Positions 24,071-39,365 are shown, numbered from the stretch's first letter. The stretch: 64,000 bases of DNA from Paragonimus skrjabini miyazakii (GCA_014338405.1 JTDE01002016.1:14503-78502), one strand, 5' to 3'. The notes: generated by a model from the sequence alone, not told the origin. A program made the numbers and translations.

Positions 24071-24082
24071 AATCTTTGTATC
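24071..24082. repeat. Target-site duplication, right
   Basis: AATCTTTGTATC, exact match to 23853-23864. Confidence 0.85.
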
Positions 24083-24895
24083 CCATGACAAATTTTTACT
24101 GTGTTGTAAGTAGAACTCGAAATGTCTGTCTGGTTAATCGTGTGTAGCCTCATCGAATGAAGCCTCGAGGTTGAAGAGGCTGGCTCCTTCGAGGCATTTA
24201 TTGTTGGTTTGTCCGTTACCTTCTGTTTCACACGTTTTTTGGTGGGTGCTGGTTAACTCTGGTTCCGTGCTGAGTTTCGGTTTGTCTATAAACACATTGT
24301 GCTCCTTATCTACACCGGTATTCATGGATCAGGTTTGCTTTGGTGAACAGAGACATTTTTTCGATTACAACACTCCTGAAGACAGCCATCCGAGGTTGCT
24401 GAAACGTAGAGTATTACAACTTGCTCATAAAGTTGTGTTATTCTCAATCCATTTATCAGAGACGTAGTTTTCTTGATCAGATTTGTGGTGAATCCGATCC
24501 ACTTTGTATACATCGACTGGTCTCATAGCAACTAGTGTACAAGGAACAGCTAACCTTAAGCGATTTCCAGCTAATCGGCGCTCGTTGTCTCCACTGGATA
24601 GTAGTCAAAATATTACTGTTTTCTTAGGCACTGTGGGTTACTTTGTGTACTTATCGTGTTCACCCACCTTGCGAATACTTTCTAGAAATCGTTGTTACGA
24701 AAAGTCTGCTCTAGTTTACGCATTACATCATCTTAAGTGTCTTCAGTGTTAATTTGAGTAGACTGATCAAATATTTAGCGTACAAACTACTTGTTGTTTG
24801 TAATCGTAGTATAACTGTCAAGTGCAGATGTCCACCGGTTCTATTGTTCCATTCGTTAAATGACATACAAAATAGGTCTGCTCACTTTCTTAGAC
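24083..24895. other. Unassigned stretch
   Basis: ORFs of 60-98 codons on both strands without domains. Nothing recognised. Confidence 0.45.
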
Positions 24896-24899
24896 ATAG

Positions 24900-25429
24900 T
24901 GTGGGGGCTGTCAGGCAGGAAGTGCGAGCATTCCAACTCTCGGCGGAATACCCCAACACAGGGAGGAGGTGCGTTCAAAAACCCATGGTGAGTGGATGGA
25001 GAGCGGCGTGGGCGACCGGATGAGTCATCGCTCGACCGGATCGGACCAATGGGCGAGACGTGGCAGCCGAAATAGGATGGATGACCAAATTGAAGGCGTG
25101 ATTATTCCAACACTCTCAGGAATATCTCGACACGGCTGTAGAGTACGTTCAAAGCCTCCAGTAGATAGACGGAGGACATCATGAGCGACCGGACAAGCCA
25201 TCGCTCAACGAAATCGGATAAACGGACGAGGAATAGCAGGCAGAAAACCCCCGGGTATAAGACGCTAATCACACACCTAAACCGGGTAGAAGTGCACACG
25301 CCGTGCGAACGGAAACCGAGCGGTGTTGTGGACTGGAATTGTGATTCAAAATCGCGAGCGCTCGTGTGGCATGGCAACTAGCATGTTGGACAATAAAGAT
25401 TATGGTTTATTGGATGCCTTTTCGCTACA
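24900..25429 (+). repeat. Complete solo LTR, Gypsy family A
   Basis: 530 bp from TGTGGGGGCTGTCAGG to TTTTCGCTACA, flanked by ATAG at 24896-24899 and ATAG at 25430-25433. TG...CA ends, a 4-bp duplication and an internal AATAAAGAT near 25392 fit a Ty3/Gypsy LTR left after recombination between two LTRs. The right portion is nearly identical to 3893-4237, so the two insertions may be relatively recent. ORFs inside it are incidental. Confidence 0.9.
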
Positions 25430-25433
25430 ATAG

Positions 25434-28400
25434 TTACCACCTTTAGGATGGCCAACCAATCGGGATAATCCTTTTTAAAGTGTGACATTTGTTTGAACGC
25501 AAACGACTAATTTGTTCTGATAAATTCAGAACTGTATCATACATAACTAGACTAAATTAACTGTGTGCTTTATGCGTTTTATTGTCTTTTTAGTATTCAC
25601 TTATGAGGTTGTCTTTTCCAACCTGATCAATGAATAGCTTGCCAAACTTTAAGATTTCACCTACATGTACACTTATATTTGTCTTTTGAGTGAACCCATT
25701 AGAGAGAATCTTTCTATAGACAGAGCTCTTTAATCCAGCCTCGAACCTTATATGGAAAGGTATGGATGATTTCTTCTTAAAGTGGATCCCTCTAATTGGG
25801 GTACTATTTTCTCTAGTCTCTTTGATGTTTACTCTAACGAGGGACTACTATGTCATCTTGCCATACTCATGTGTACAAGGAACAGTTATTGTGAGCTTTT
25901 TAAAACAGTATTTCATTCTTGAAAGAATAGGCTAGCTGATTCCAAGACCATTTATACTGTCAGTCACACGGTGTTATATTTCGTTTTGATGATCTGTCAC
26001 TTTGAAAGATTCACTCGTTTACTTGTCTTGAAATCAACAATAATACAAAGTTCCAGGATCAACAGAAGATGTGTGTGATATGTGTCCAAATTTTTTCTCT
26101 CAATACCTCAATTTATAGACCTATGCAACTACATTTGGCTGAAATGGGGTCGTGAATTTTGGGAACTTTTAAAAAAGAGTACACCAGATAAATTACTAAC
26201 CAATTTTTCCGTGGAAACATAAGAGGTTTCAAGTCAGAAATCTGTTACTTTTCTCATAATAATAATAGCAATGAGGTATGGAAGATAGTGGTTGATATTG
26301 GGAACTTCTTGTGTTCATGAGAAACCCTCCAGTCGTTTGTGGGGAGTTGATAAACCGACAACACAATTCAGTTAGCTGATTCTTGACTCTTTTGTCTAAA
26401 CAAAAGAGCTGTGTATTACAACCATATGTTCACCATAAACGATAGCCATATGATTAGTGTATTTTTCACTCTTCCATTACATACCGCTCACACTTCACGG
26501 GTTGTAGTCGAATTTCATCGGTTTTTGGACTACTCTATGCAAATCTAAATAACATACTGCGATCAGCATCTTTGTATATTATTTCCCCTCCCGTCTACTC
26601 TAGGTCACTGAATGTTATTTCTGGTTTGGCTGCCTGATTCAGCTGTGTTCTGATTGGGCATTGCCGACAATCGATCAACGTATCTCTGTCATTCTCGTTT
26701 GCTTGACTAGCTGTACGTTTCAGACGCTACCTGTAGGCTGGGTCCTGTGCATACAATCTTTTCAACACTGGGGTTACAAGTCCGTCTAAGCGCACACTTT
26801 CACTACGGTTGCTTATGCGTCAGTCGCGCGTATCTTAGTAACTAGGGTGTAACTAGAACTCAATCGAAGCAACCTAATGAACTAGCAGCTATGTTAAATT
26901 GATACGGAGTAAATGTCCCGTTTATGTTAATTGATAAAACTACTGCGTGCATCCAATGCGATTCTTTGATAACCATTAGATAAAACGAGAGATGTGGATC
27001 ACTTTCGTGTTATTGTTCGCGTTTCTCAGTCGGTTAAAGTCCATCCTTAGTAAAGTGTTAGAAACGGTCAGTAGTATTGCTAATCTCAATCTTATTCCAG
27101 GAATGTGTAACAGTACATTCTTTGTCTTTCTAAAAAATGTGATGAATGTACTTTTTTATCAAATGAGCCAACTATGCCTAATCTGATTCACACGCGCAGT
27201 TAAGTCCGCCTGTAATAGTAACCAATGTCTGTATCGCATTAATCATGTACAACATTCTGATCAGGTTACTAGTGTTTGGAACGCGCAAATCAATTTTCAT
27301 ACTTGCGTTACTGTTATAATGATGTCCTTTAGATGGTACAATATGTGCCAAATTGTGTATGCCTGCATATTGTAGATAAATAATTTTAAAAAAATTTCAA
27401 TACAGTTTTCAACGCACAGTTTTCATTATTCACTGGTTAATTTAGAAGGTCTCATGTATACGTTTTGGGAATCCTTTCAAAAATATCACTGAGTTTGTGA
27501 AATATCATGCAATTATAACATATACGGTGATACACGTTGGTATTTAGCAGATAATTTTTTAAAAAATTCCACATTGAACTCAATTCACTCCAAAATGAAC
27601 TAGAACTCTCGGCTAAGGTTGTCGAAGGTGGATCCATTGGTTACTCGTGCCTATTTCATGACCACTGTGAAAACCGTGGGTTATACATTCAGACTGGTGC
27701 GGACAGGAATGCAAGTCGATTGCGTACACGCCACAATGACAACTTCGCACTCGTTCCACCGAGTATTTCCCCCAATGCACGTTGATTGCGTGTGCACACA
27801 CACACGCAAACACACACATTCGTAATTCACTGGGGCGATACCCCGAGCTTGTACACCGATGGAATGTGCACTTCGTTAGGCCGTTACAAAACTATGTAAG
27901 GAATCCGGGTCTATCGGCAATAGAAAATACCACAAAAGCATGTGCCATTCTGAATGGTGACGGCCTTGGTAACTGGTGGAATGGCTAGGACACTCGTGTA
28001 AATTAAATTCACCGGACCAAATTGCTTGCTTGTCCGTTGGAGGTTGGTAATTGAACAAAATACTGTATTGGACCTGAACAGGCTTGGCAGGGCAGACTGA
28101 GCAGACTAAGCTGACGCAGGTTATTACTTAAAGTATGCACGGCAGAATAACTGTATTACACCATACCCATGGTTATCACAACCACGTGCAGTAGTCAAGA
28201 CCAAAAGACATCAATTGACCTTGAACAGAAGTGGGGGACAAACTACACTGAATAACGCCATCATTTCCACAAATTTCGGAAGTAGCTTATACAAGAGAAT
28301 ACATTGTTGATCAAAAATGATCGTATTGGTTTTCAGAACCTAACAAACACGGATCCAACACATACTGAAACAGTTGCAATTGATCGTCCGGCGCGGATCA

Positions 28401-31400
28401 AATGCGAACATACGTGTCTATCGTTCTTACCTCACCTACGTGATCTTTACCGGTTATAGGTTATTCTTCTACTAATCGATTTTCTCTCCACCTCAGACTG
28501 TCTTCAAAACACCGCTTGATTATCATGAGCATTGTAAATGAGTGGACATCAAAATTAGTGACGTTGTCAAAAGCAGTTTGCTCCGGATAGATCAGGGCTT
28601 TTATTCTCATGCATGTTAATCCACCTGTGAAGAAGATCATTGCATCAACTCTTCTGTGAATGCTGTTGGAAAGTTTTGTAATATGTTATTTTGTCTGGCG
28701 TAGAGTCTTTGAAGACTTCTATCGCAAACATTATAGAGTATACACTTCGGTAGTATTGAAAATCATTCAGTCAGTGTGACGTCAAACTTATTCTATGCGA
28801 TTACAATCAATTGATCCAGTAAGCCAAGATAAACTGCCAGTATTGTGAGATAACATGAGAACTCATTACAAGGTTGTTTGATTTTACCACAGCATTATTC
28901 CACTGAAATATCTGATAATTCTGGCAGGATATTTTGGGGGGTATAATTCCTTTCTACTTGAACCAGTATCAATCTAATCAGCACAGTTCAATACATTTCT
29001 CCAAGCTGACCAGATAGCAATCTATACGTTATAAATTTGAACAGTTCATTTTCCCAGTGAAGTACTCCTCCTAGCATATTCATTCGACTTTTGTGTTCCA
29101 CCCGAACACCAGGTGTTTTCGTTTCTGAAAGTAAGCATGTCGCATACGACGGAACTGTATCGAATTGGATGATCCAGTGAAAATCATACACGGAGTTGAG
29201 TGGGCAGTAGTAACCAGATGAATGAGTCATACTTATCAAAAGGTCATACAAACGACACAAGCATTGACAACTAACAATAGAACGTTTTTGTGCTCATTCT
29301 AGACGAGATGTTCAGTTTGTACACTTAATTGGAAGCACCTCAAGTCGGAGCTAGAACGATGCTCTTTATATGCCTCAGGACTCATACTAGTTAAGCGCTG
29401 AAAACTATTCTGTCCAGTTTTCTCACCGAAAGTTTATACTAGATCATCACAGAAACTTCAAAAACTAAAAAAATAATGACGGATGACCAGGTGGTTGGGT
29501 TATTTTATACAACTTGAACACCACTCACGTTGTATCCACCCTAATTCAACCAGACTGTATGTAATAAAGACTGTACGGGTATCCTTTCTTCCTTGAGCAT
29601 TGAGGATCGATTATCGTCTGGAACCACTTTTTCTGAACATTTCCGATGAATCATAGCCATCGTTACTTGACCAGTAGCTCATGTGGAAAAATAAACTAGT
29701 GTTCATTTGACGTCGTGTTCTGATTAGCTGAAGTGCACAAGCAGAATATACTGCTTTTACGAGTTGCTTTTAGATGTGAACACACAAATGCTAATACAAT
29801 CTTTCGTGTCCGATAAATCTGCCTGTTCCTGTACAGTCATAATGACTTTTGGTTTGACGTTAGAGTAGCCAAAGTAGCCAGATTACTAGCGTCAGAATGG
29901 AGACTACGCTCCAGCTAGACAATGAACTCTTTCCCTCTGCATTAATCAGAGGCTACAGATGATGAGAGATTGTGTTCGAACGGTGCATACAGTCTGAAAA
30001 AAACTATCAGCAAATGTTGAATTATGACAAGAAAACATGCTTGGTGTTGCTTAGCCCTTATAAGAACGAATCAGTATCGCCCACTTTATATGAAGCAGGA
30101 AGTGAACTATAATTTCTATCGTTCTACTCCAGACATAACCGAAAGATTTTGTTCGGCCGTAATCATTAACGGGTAATGTTTAGATGAGACGATCGCCTTG
30201 AGAGAAGACACAATAAATCTCATGTTCGCTTCAATTAATAAACTGACAATCGAGATTTTTCAACCAGGTTAAATTACAGACTTTATTGGAACAGCTTTTT
30301 CATGGCGGATTAGCAACCAATCAGTTTGTTGACTAAGCCTCCATTATCGTACATACATGGCTGCGGCTTCAACACTTGAGCAGCTGTTTGAGTAGAATAT
30401 TTCGTGCGAAACTAGCGCAATCTGGTTTTGTTTTCATCAGAGCTCACTGGTCGTAAACAATATCCTTATTTGTATAAAAAACCAGTAATTTTGTGTATGA
30501 AAACCGTTAATTTGAAACTGGGAATCGATAATAGTCTGTCTTGTAACAAACCGATTTTTTACAATCGATTTTCAACATTGATAATGTGTTTGTGTCCTGT
30601 GTGTTCGTCCATATCTACCTACTGAACAATTAGTCACAAACTTATCAACAAGATATATCAGCGTAATGACAATGTCATTGTCAGTTTATGATATTTCTCA
30701 ACTGTAACGAAACAGTGATCGAACTGGTGGAAATATCTTAGGCTAACTAATCAACAGCATGGTCTGTGTATAGGAGAAACCATTCATTTGATAACACTCA
30801 CTGTGGTCAATCACTGCACAACTAATAAAATTCTATTCACAATTAGCATCTGCCATTGCTAAGCTCAACCGAATCTACGATCGAATTCCGTGTGTCAACC
30901 AATGAACGTGTCAGTAAGACGCAAACTATAAACAATTTAATCCTGTTGTCTGTTTACATACATTTACTGCTCTGAAGATGAGCGATGTAAATATATGTTC
31001 ATTTATTTACCTGTCTATTCAGTATTGCTGCTGAGTAACCGAATGCCACTAGTTCCACTAAGTTAGACTACGGTACTACTTAACTCACGCTAGTAGTCAT
31101 TTGTGTATACTTTTTGAATTAAATCGTTAAACTATTAGAGAACTTCCCGTAGAACTTTACTCGAGCTTATTTGATGTTCATTTTTGCTAATAACGTACAC
31201 TAACAGTAGGCATTCTGATATTGACTATCTAACTCTATAAACCCTATCGGTGTTGATTCTGAACCGAATCGATGAGAAACAATTTAGACTACTACAAACT
31301 TTGCGAGTAATGTGACAACACACCATCCTCATATCTGATGGAGTGTCAATGTATCAATTGCTACCTTCGTTTCAACCACATCATGATGTACTCCGATCCG

Positions 31401-34400
31401 ATTGTTTTAGCATCGCCCAATTTACTTATTTCTGCTATTGTTTTGTTGAGTCCAGTTGCCAACATCTAATTCCCGTGCACAGTCTCCACTTCGTTCCACG
31501 TTGTATATTTTTGTTAATTATTAATTTCTTATGTACGAAACAGGTTTCGTCTGAATAAACTGTCTTGCCCTAGTCAGGAAATGTACAGCTGTCTTGATAG
31601 ACTGTGTATAACTGTGCATCATGAGAAATTCTGTAAACACACAACTATTGAACCGTTGAGTTAACTTTGGTATTATTATTACTATTGTTATCATACTGTT
31701 ATTTAAGTTAATTTATAAGAATGTATAAATCTATTCCGAAAAGTCTCACATCCTCGTGTTTTGTACGCACATTATGGATTAAAAATTCGTTTTTATCATG
31801 ACTGAACCACAAAAGGGTGACTGATTTTGCCTTTTAATAGTAGCTTCAGATTGAGATTCAGCTATGATTTCTTCAATCTACCAATTGTATCATGGTTCGA
31901 GAATACATTGTGTCCAGATGGATAGTCACACTCTTTTTATTGTGTACACATATTTATTCATATGTGTGTCACGTGAGATCTTACTAGGGCGTGTTAAACG
32001 ATTTGTGGTACGAATATTAAAGTAGTATTTTTAGACTACTACCGTCAATATCAACTGGAAAACTGTGGAGGTATAGCTATCCAGTTTATTTTAACGGCAC
32101 CATAAGTGTTCACTATTCTGACTAGCTGAGAATGACGGCAATGTGTTTGTTAACCGATCAAACTGAGTCACGATCTGAAGGGGGTTGATCTCACCTACCT
32201 ATCGTTGCTTCATGTAATCATTCGTGGGGTTGTGGTGATACGTGAAAGCTATTCTGCAATACGCTGCTCAGCACATAATGGTTCACACACTTCACATGTT
32301 CACTGAAACCACTATACACGGCATATGGTGAGAGCACAGGCTTTAGCAGACGAGATCATACTATACGCATGTTTCGTATACACGAGTCCAGTTGTACACT
32401 TTCCCGAGGTATTTACTTCGCCCACTTTCTCTCAGGTAGGCAGATGTTTGGTTAGACCAGTCCCTTCGAATAACGGTCACACGTTCTTGTCGTTCCAACC
32501 TAGGTCAACAACTCAGACATCAGGAATGTGGCCCACTAACGGAAAAACTTGTACACTGTTCCCACAATGCACTTTACTTACATACAATACCTATGTGAAT
32601 CACCACATGTGCGTTCGTATTGGTGTGTGTGTATGTGTGCCGCACGTGTGCTGAGGTTGCATGTGTCCAAGCTTTGGTATGCATACCTATCCATATTTTG
32701 GCGACCCAGCAAAAGCTGCTTCATTTGATGATTAAACAAGAAAAACTGCAGCAACAACAACACAACAACGGTGACAATTTCGGTCAGTCCGTTCTCTCTA
32801 CCATGTTTACTCGTTTCTTCTGTGTTAGGATAACTGATGGATGAATGCGACCCTATATGAAGTCGCAGTTGTGTGCGTGCATCGATGTGTGTGTGTGTGC
32901 TATGGAGAGATGTGCTATAGTACACAACAAACACGTTAACAACAAAACGTTTATTTAAAAATGTTCAGATGAGTAGAAATTGATACTCTGGTGTTTGTGT
33001 TTGCCAATGTGATTCTTTAGGGTATTCTCAGACTTCGTAAAAACACTTTCTGTGGATTGTTCCTTAATTTCACTATGGTATAGAATGGGTGCAATGTTCG
33101 AAGTCGACTGTTGACGAACAGATACTGTAATAGATATATGGGTGATTTGTATACCTCGTTTGTTTCAAAATATGTTACAAGTTCCTGAAATTACAGCATG
33201 CAGAGTGAGCCTAATGCTTCTTAGTGTTCACAAATTTACAAATACATCTTATCATTCTCATGTTTTATGATCAACCTAGATGGCATGGAATTTGTACTTG
33301 GGTTGGTTACCCAATCTACCTATTAGGTCATTTTAAGATGGGCATCCTTGTGTCTCTGTTTAGAATGGATTGGTAACACAGTAAGGATCGTATAGGAATG
33401 TTACTGAATTCTGAAGTAAGACTGTTTCTTAAATGATATTCTAGTGAATTTTCACCAGCCTTAATGTTGCATAAATCAGAAGATCCGAATTTCACTTGGT
33501 TATTTATTGACTATAATGTTCGGTACAATTCAAATGTATTCAATCACTACCGTCAAACAGTGGTGGGGGATTGTGACAGTTACATTGGAAATAATTATTT
33601 CAGAAGTTGGAAAAATATATATTGGTAAGTAGCAATTTGTGAGTGGTTTGTAACAGGTTATCATTATTGGAATACTGTTACCAATGTATTACTTTCAAAC
33701 AGTAGTATTGATCTTAGAACGATCGATTAATCAATTAAACAGTCGATTGATATATCATAACTGGTTACTATCCTGACCAAGTAATATTTTGGTCTGAACT
33801 TTCGCTTACTACAACAACCACAAGGGATACTTTAAATGGGGAAAAAGGAGAATGAAGGATTATTTCAAATAAAATCAAATTGAGAATAGATAACGCTGTG
33901 GATACAAGCACGCCAACGTCTTCAATGCGTTATTAGCTCGTATGTTGTTTCAGACCAGGAATCTGAGTACCCACGAGGTACCCTAACGAAAAAGCAACAT
34001 CTGCCCACTTTTCTCAACCGAACCGCCGAAGATTCCAGGTTTCGTGACCAAGTCGTTGTTTAAGCACTTCGTAATTATACGCAACTGCTGCCGGTCTCGG
34101 TGTGTAACACCTGGTACGGTAAACAACCAACTGGCGTATGAAGTAAAAGTCCCAATTTGTGCTTTTTTTTCAGCTGACCAATTTATTGCGCATTCTAACC
34201 TCTTTTAATTATGCGCTAGCGAACAACCGTGTTGTTCATGTGGTCACACCACTTAAGTTGAGCTGTTTGATAGAAAGAAATCGCTAACTACAGCTAATCC
34301 GTTGACATCTTTATCGTAACCGAATCAATGTTCCGCACCACAGATTACAACTGTTCGCAGTCATTATAAGGCCTTCCTTTCCAAGATAGTTACGCGTCTT

Positions 34401-35524
34401 TCCCAGTCGAAGAAGATTGAAAAAGTCATCACATGCCATTACTGTGTTTATCAAGTCCACTGTTTGCAACACAGAACTTGAGGTGTAGACCCTCAGATAT
34501 TGAAGTAACACTTCATTTCTTCAGCAGGGAATCTAAACAGTGAACTTTCTTCTGCGTTTTCCACCCATGTCATTTTTGTACTATGGATCACTTTAAAGAA
34601 TGCTACCTATAACAAAACTGAACAGAGGAACTAAGGATTGGATAGCTCTGATGAGCAGCACTCGAAAGGAAGAATATCTCAATAGTTTCTCACAAAATCC
34701 CATTATGTTTAAAAAGCAAACCCAAAAATGATGTCAACTTTAAGTAAGGAAAAAACTTACAAAAGATTTCAAAAGTAGCCGAATCGAAAGCTATCTCTAT
34801 GTCTATTAAATCCAACATCGATGGTTACCTGTAAAAATGTTCATGATTAGACATGGCTTATAACAAAACTGTGACCGATACACTCCCGATTCGATTGACA
34901 TTACTGATTGTTTCTTACGTATCTACAGTTTGCCTAACCAACACAATGTCACATCTTTGTACAACTTGAAATAAATACCAATAAGATTGATATCTATGTG
35001 GTTGTCAAGTAGATTTCAGCACAGTCGATTGTACTGTCTCAAAGATCGGCTACACCTCGAACTGCAAAAGACCACGTAGTCATCAGTGTACATTATATAG
35101 TCGAACACTCTAGAAAGATACGTTAGTTGCTAATCTGTGTATTCCACAGGAAGCTTGGTGGGATTAAAGTAGTACTTGGACGATACATAGAGAGAGATTA
35201 CTATTATCATCGTACATCAAGGTTGGTTGGCTCAGTAACCTGTTTTCTTTTCCCTAGTAACTTTTCTTCATCCTCTCTCACTTTCACGTTGTATGAGGTT
35301 ATTTGACATTAAGGTATATAGTGTGTTAACTATCATTCTGTTGTGGTTTCTGAAGATTTCGATGCTTCGGAAAACTACATAACCAAGTGCGTTTTACCAA
35401 GTCCAACGAAATAGAAGATATATTCATGATAGTTCTGTACTTTCAGGTACTCTCGTTTTAAATACAATCTTTCTTTTCTGTTGGTTCTATTATCTCAAAA
35501 CATAGTCAAACCTTATAAAACATT
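25434..35524. other. Unassigned 10-kb stretch
   Basis: The longest gene-free part of the window. No domain-bearing ORF, tRNA, rRNA or repeated element was recognised. CA-rich runs lie near 27793-27818 and TG-rich runs near 32622-32650 and 32886-32899. It may be intergenic, intronic to genes outside the window, or made of very old repeats. Confidence 0.4.
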
Positions 35525-36720
35525 ATGGGTCTTGGATACACTCCCGGACGGTCCAATAATACTGCAAATACTTTAAGTAGGTTGTCATTATCAGATACAC
35601 CGATCACAGAATTCAACCCAGTAAAACTTGTACATCCTATTCAACGCTTCAACAATTCTCCTATTACGTCGAGGGGTATACGACGAAAAACAGACAGACA
35701 CCGTGCTAGCCTTAATTAAACCGTACGTGCTGGTAGAATGGCCAGAATGGATACTTGACGAACTTGTACCTTTCTGATCAAGAATGGCTGAATTAAGTTT
35801 CCAGAATCAGTCTGATTTGGGGAGCATGTTTAGTGATTCCGAAGAGACTGCGACCATCTATTCTTCATAAATTCCGTGATGCGAAATCAGGCATCGTGGA
35901 AATAAAAGCAACGTCCCGTTTTTGCTTGTGTTGGCCCACAGTGGACTGTGACAATCCGTTAGTAGTTGTCATGTGCATTATGCCAAGAAAACCAAAATGT
36001 AGCTCTTGAGGTATCACTGCACTCTTGGAGATGGCCAGAAACACCATGGAAGCGAATCAGTTTGAACTTTTTGATCCGTTTGAAGGTCAAATGATTTTGC
36101 TGATCGTGGATCTTCATTCCAAATAGATTGATGCTCATTTTCTTCCAACAGCAACAACGACTAGTACAATAACCAATTCCCACACAACCCCCGTCACACT
36201 TGGTTCGCCAGAAACTATTGTGACTGACAACGACTGAGTGTGCAGATTTCATTACTTCGACTGGAACCAAGCACGTTACGACAGCACTTTATCATTCTGT
36301 TTCGAACGACCTGGCTGAGCGTGCTGTACAAACAGTGAAGAATATTTTGAAGAAACAACCCTTCGCGTGTCGTGCGTCTGGATCGCGCTCTAGTTGCTTA
36401 TCGCAATATTATCAACGAAGCCACCAGCAGCAAGCTCGCCAAACTCATGTTTGGTCGACGCCTCCGTAGTCGGCTAAGCTTACTCCGTGAAGGTCCTCAA
36501 TCGGGGATGCTCGTTAACCAGGAACTATCAAAAGACCGTTTCGACACACATACTAGAGGTAGACGTGTGTTTCACTCTGACCCCGTCCTTGTGCGTCTAT
36601 CTGTTGAAAACACTCGCTTTCGGTATAGCCGCTAACGGACAAATTATACAAGCTTAAATGAAAGATGGACGAAAGGTGCGAGGCCATATGGATCACGTGA
36701 GTCTTCGAGAATCCAGTCCA
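35525..36720 (+). pseudogene. Degenerate Gypsy pol fragment, family C: RNase H end through integrase
   Basis: In order on the plus strand: YTPGRSNNTANTLSRLSL near 35540-35590 (end of RNase H, usual consensus G-x-x-N-x-x-ADALSR); a zinc-finger region near 35830-36000 with VIPKRLRPSILHKF, RFCLCWPTVDCDN and then CIMPRKPKC; a core block with SPETIVTDND near 36210-36235; and SNDLAERAVQTVKNILKK near 36300-36350 containing the catalytic Glu. After it come AYRNIINE and LMFGRRLRSRL near 36387-36475, then RGHMDHVSLR near 36680-36710. At least four frame changes and several stops separate these blocks. No LTR was recognised. RT is absent upstream. Confidence 0.85.
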
Positions 36721-39365
36721 GAAAACGCTCAGTCCCCGATAGCCTCTTCCCTTGAGGTAAGTGACGCATCTATGACTGAACTAACTGCCCTTACCTGTAC
36801 GTCGATCCCAGCGTTAGCATCATTCTGTAGGTCGTTATCCAGCTGGATAGCCCCAGCTAACGGAGGAATAGATGATACGGCCACGTGATGCATCATCGAC
36901 TGTTCCACACGCGCTGTGTGTGATACGTATTCAGATAGCCCACAAATCCGTCTCTTGTTCATCCAATTCGTACTGCCTTACGTTGGACTGACTACTCTGC
37001 AACTGCCAATGTTGTCGTTGCTGTTGTTGCACTGAACCGTTTTATTAGTCTATTATCATTCTGTCAAGCGATAAACATAACCGTCTCCAAGGCTGATGCT
37101 CAGCACTGAAAGGTTAAGAGCAAGCTAAACCTTTTTTTTATCTGGTCACCGTTAGAAAAACATTCGAATTTCCTATAGTCCATATACGTTCGTTTAAGGT
37201 TGGCCGTTTCTATAAATTATAATTTTTAGGTTAGCATGTTAAAAATGTTTGCAATTCACTTCTACTTCATATTTCCTGTTGGAGATATGAGTCGATTCGA
37301 AGGTTCACAGTAAAAAAAACGAATCTTTTTCACTTTAGTAAGGGTTACTATGCAGCAGTAGGTTGCCCCTTTAGTATGTCAATGAAAACAGTTCATTGTG
37401 GCCGGTGCTACACAGGTTCCATTTTGGGACACGAGATGTGTTTCAAATGATAGTTTGTGATTCGGTTGCATATCGAACTGTAGAGCTAGATGTCCAAAGA
37501 TTTGCCTGAGTCACTTTCCAGTTTTGTTACACTTACTTTACTCATAGTCTACATTCATTCATAGTGGTTCCAGATGATGGAGAATTTTAAAGCGATTTTG
37601 ACTCATCCAAGATGTTTGTATAAGTGAACTACAAATAACTAGTCAATTTTAGCCTATTAGTAAAAAATGTGTACCATCACCTTAGTGACCAAGATCCTAT
37701 GGTTTAATGAATAATTTTCCGGGCTACCATACCGACACCTACTCGCAAATCGTAAATCAGATTCATCAGTGTTCATAGGAATGCTGATACCAGAATGAGT
37801 TGAAGAATCTATCCATCACTTCACCTGGTGGTCACTAGGATCAACGATGAGCATTGGAGATATTTGTTTGAGTGCTCAGAATGACAGGAATACATGAATG
37901 CTGTAGAGACAGAAGACGATAATGGTTTCAGGAACAGATGACTTTATAATAATTGTGTGGATGTAAAGATCAGCAGGTATAATCGTATACCAAGTTGTCT
38001 GTGATCACAACTCAGATAACTGAACGAAAACATGGCAATACGTTACTCAACACACGCTCGGGGCTAGTTCTGTATATTTTAGTCAGTACAAAGCGTATTG
38101 TTGTTAATTATGTGCATTTTAGAAAGTATTCAGACTGCTATATACACCTCGCGACTTCAACATATTATCAATCTTGTTTTGGAGCTATTTTTCTTGCAAT
38201 CATTCTAGAGCGTGCATTGCCATCTGACTCAATTACTCATCATATATTCCATCAAAGCTAATTCTAAACGTTAGGATTATATCTATACCTAACAAAACCT
38301 TGAGGAAAAATATAAAAGCACATCATGTATGTTGAATGCTTACAGGTCACATGTCATGCACAACTACTGGTAGTTTCTCCATCTAGCCTATCATAAAGTC
38401 ATCACGGATAAATACAACTGGACAGGGTCATGGTGATACTGATCAGTTAGTAATACCCAAACGTTATTTATAACTGAAAAACACTATTCAAGTAGTATAG
38501 TCTTCGGATAGGCTAAACAACAAACAGAGAAGGCAAGACTATCTTGCAGAAACAGAAAAAACATTAAAAACGATGTATTCAAAGAAACCAATATTTAATT
38601 AGACCACAAAATAACGCACAGTTTTTAAGTCACAACTGTTATTTTCATGTTTAGCGTGATATATAAGGAAGTGATCATTTGATACGGTGGGACAGGGGGG
38701 GGGGTTCTACTATTTGTTCTTAAGTACATTTGAGTGTGCAGCATATCGCTGTACTAACATCAAAAATGCCGCTGATCTGACCACCGAAGACACAAATTAT
38801 AGTTTATTTATCTGACCAGTCGTAATCTTAGAGACGGTTTGAGGGTATATTTTCAATAACTGATTTGAATAAGCTGTTAGTCTTGGATGAAAATCCAAGG
38901 TCGATAGTTTATCATGGTCCTTTAGGCAAGTTTTTGTGGTTAATCATCCGAACGGAGTATATGTGGTCACGATGTTTAAATAGAGAAAACACAGAGCCAC
39001 GGTTACCGTACACAATGGTGTTCAAGTTTCGATGTGTTCTGCATGAAGTTGAAGCATCAGCAGCTATGTAGACCATTGACTCGATGTATAGCTATAAATG
39101 CCAGACTTAAGAACTCATTAGATAAACTAAAAATGTTTCGGAACAAAAAATGAAGTAATATAGTGCATACTGCCTATGTATCATTTGTTTGAAGTCTTCC
39201 CATATGACGTGGCACATCACTCAACCAAATAAAAAGCGGTTCGTCTTACTGGTTTCCAGCGGAAAAATACTAAACTGAATGCTACTGTCGTTTTGTCACG
39301 ACCGTTTTTGACAAGGCCATGAGTAAAACATTTTCAGTAAAGATATACATACCCACAAATTTTCG

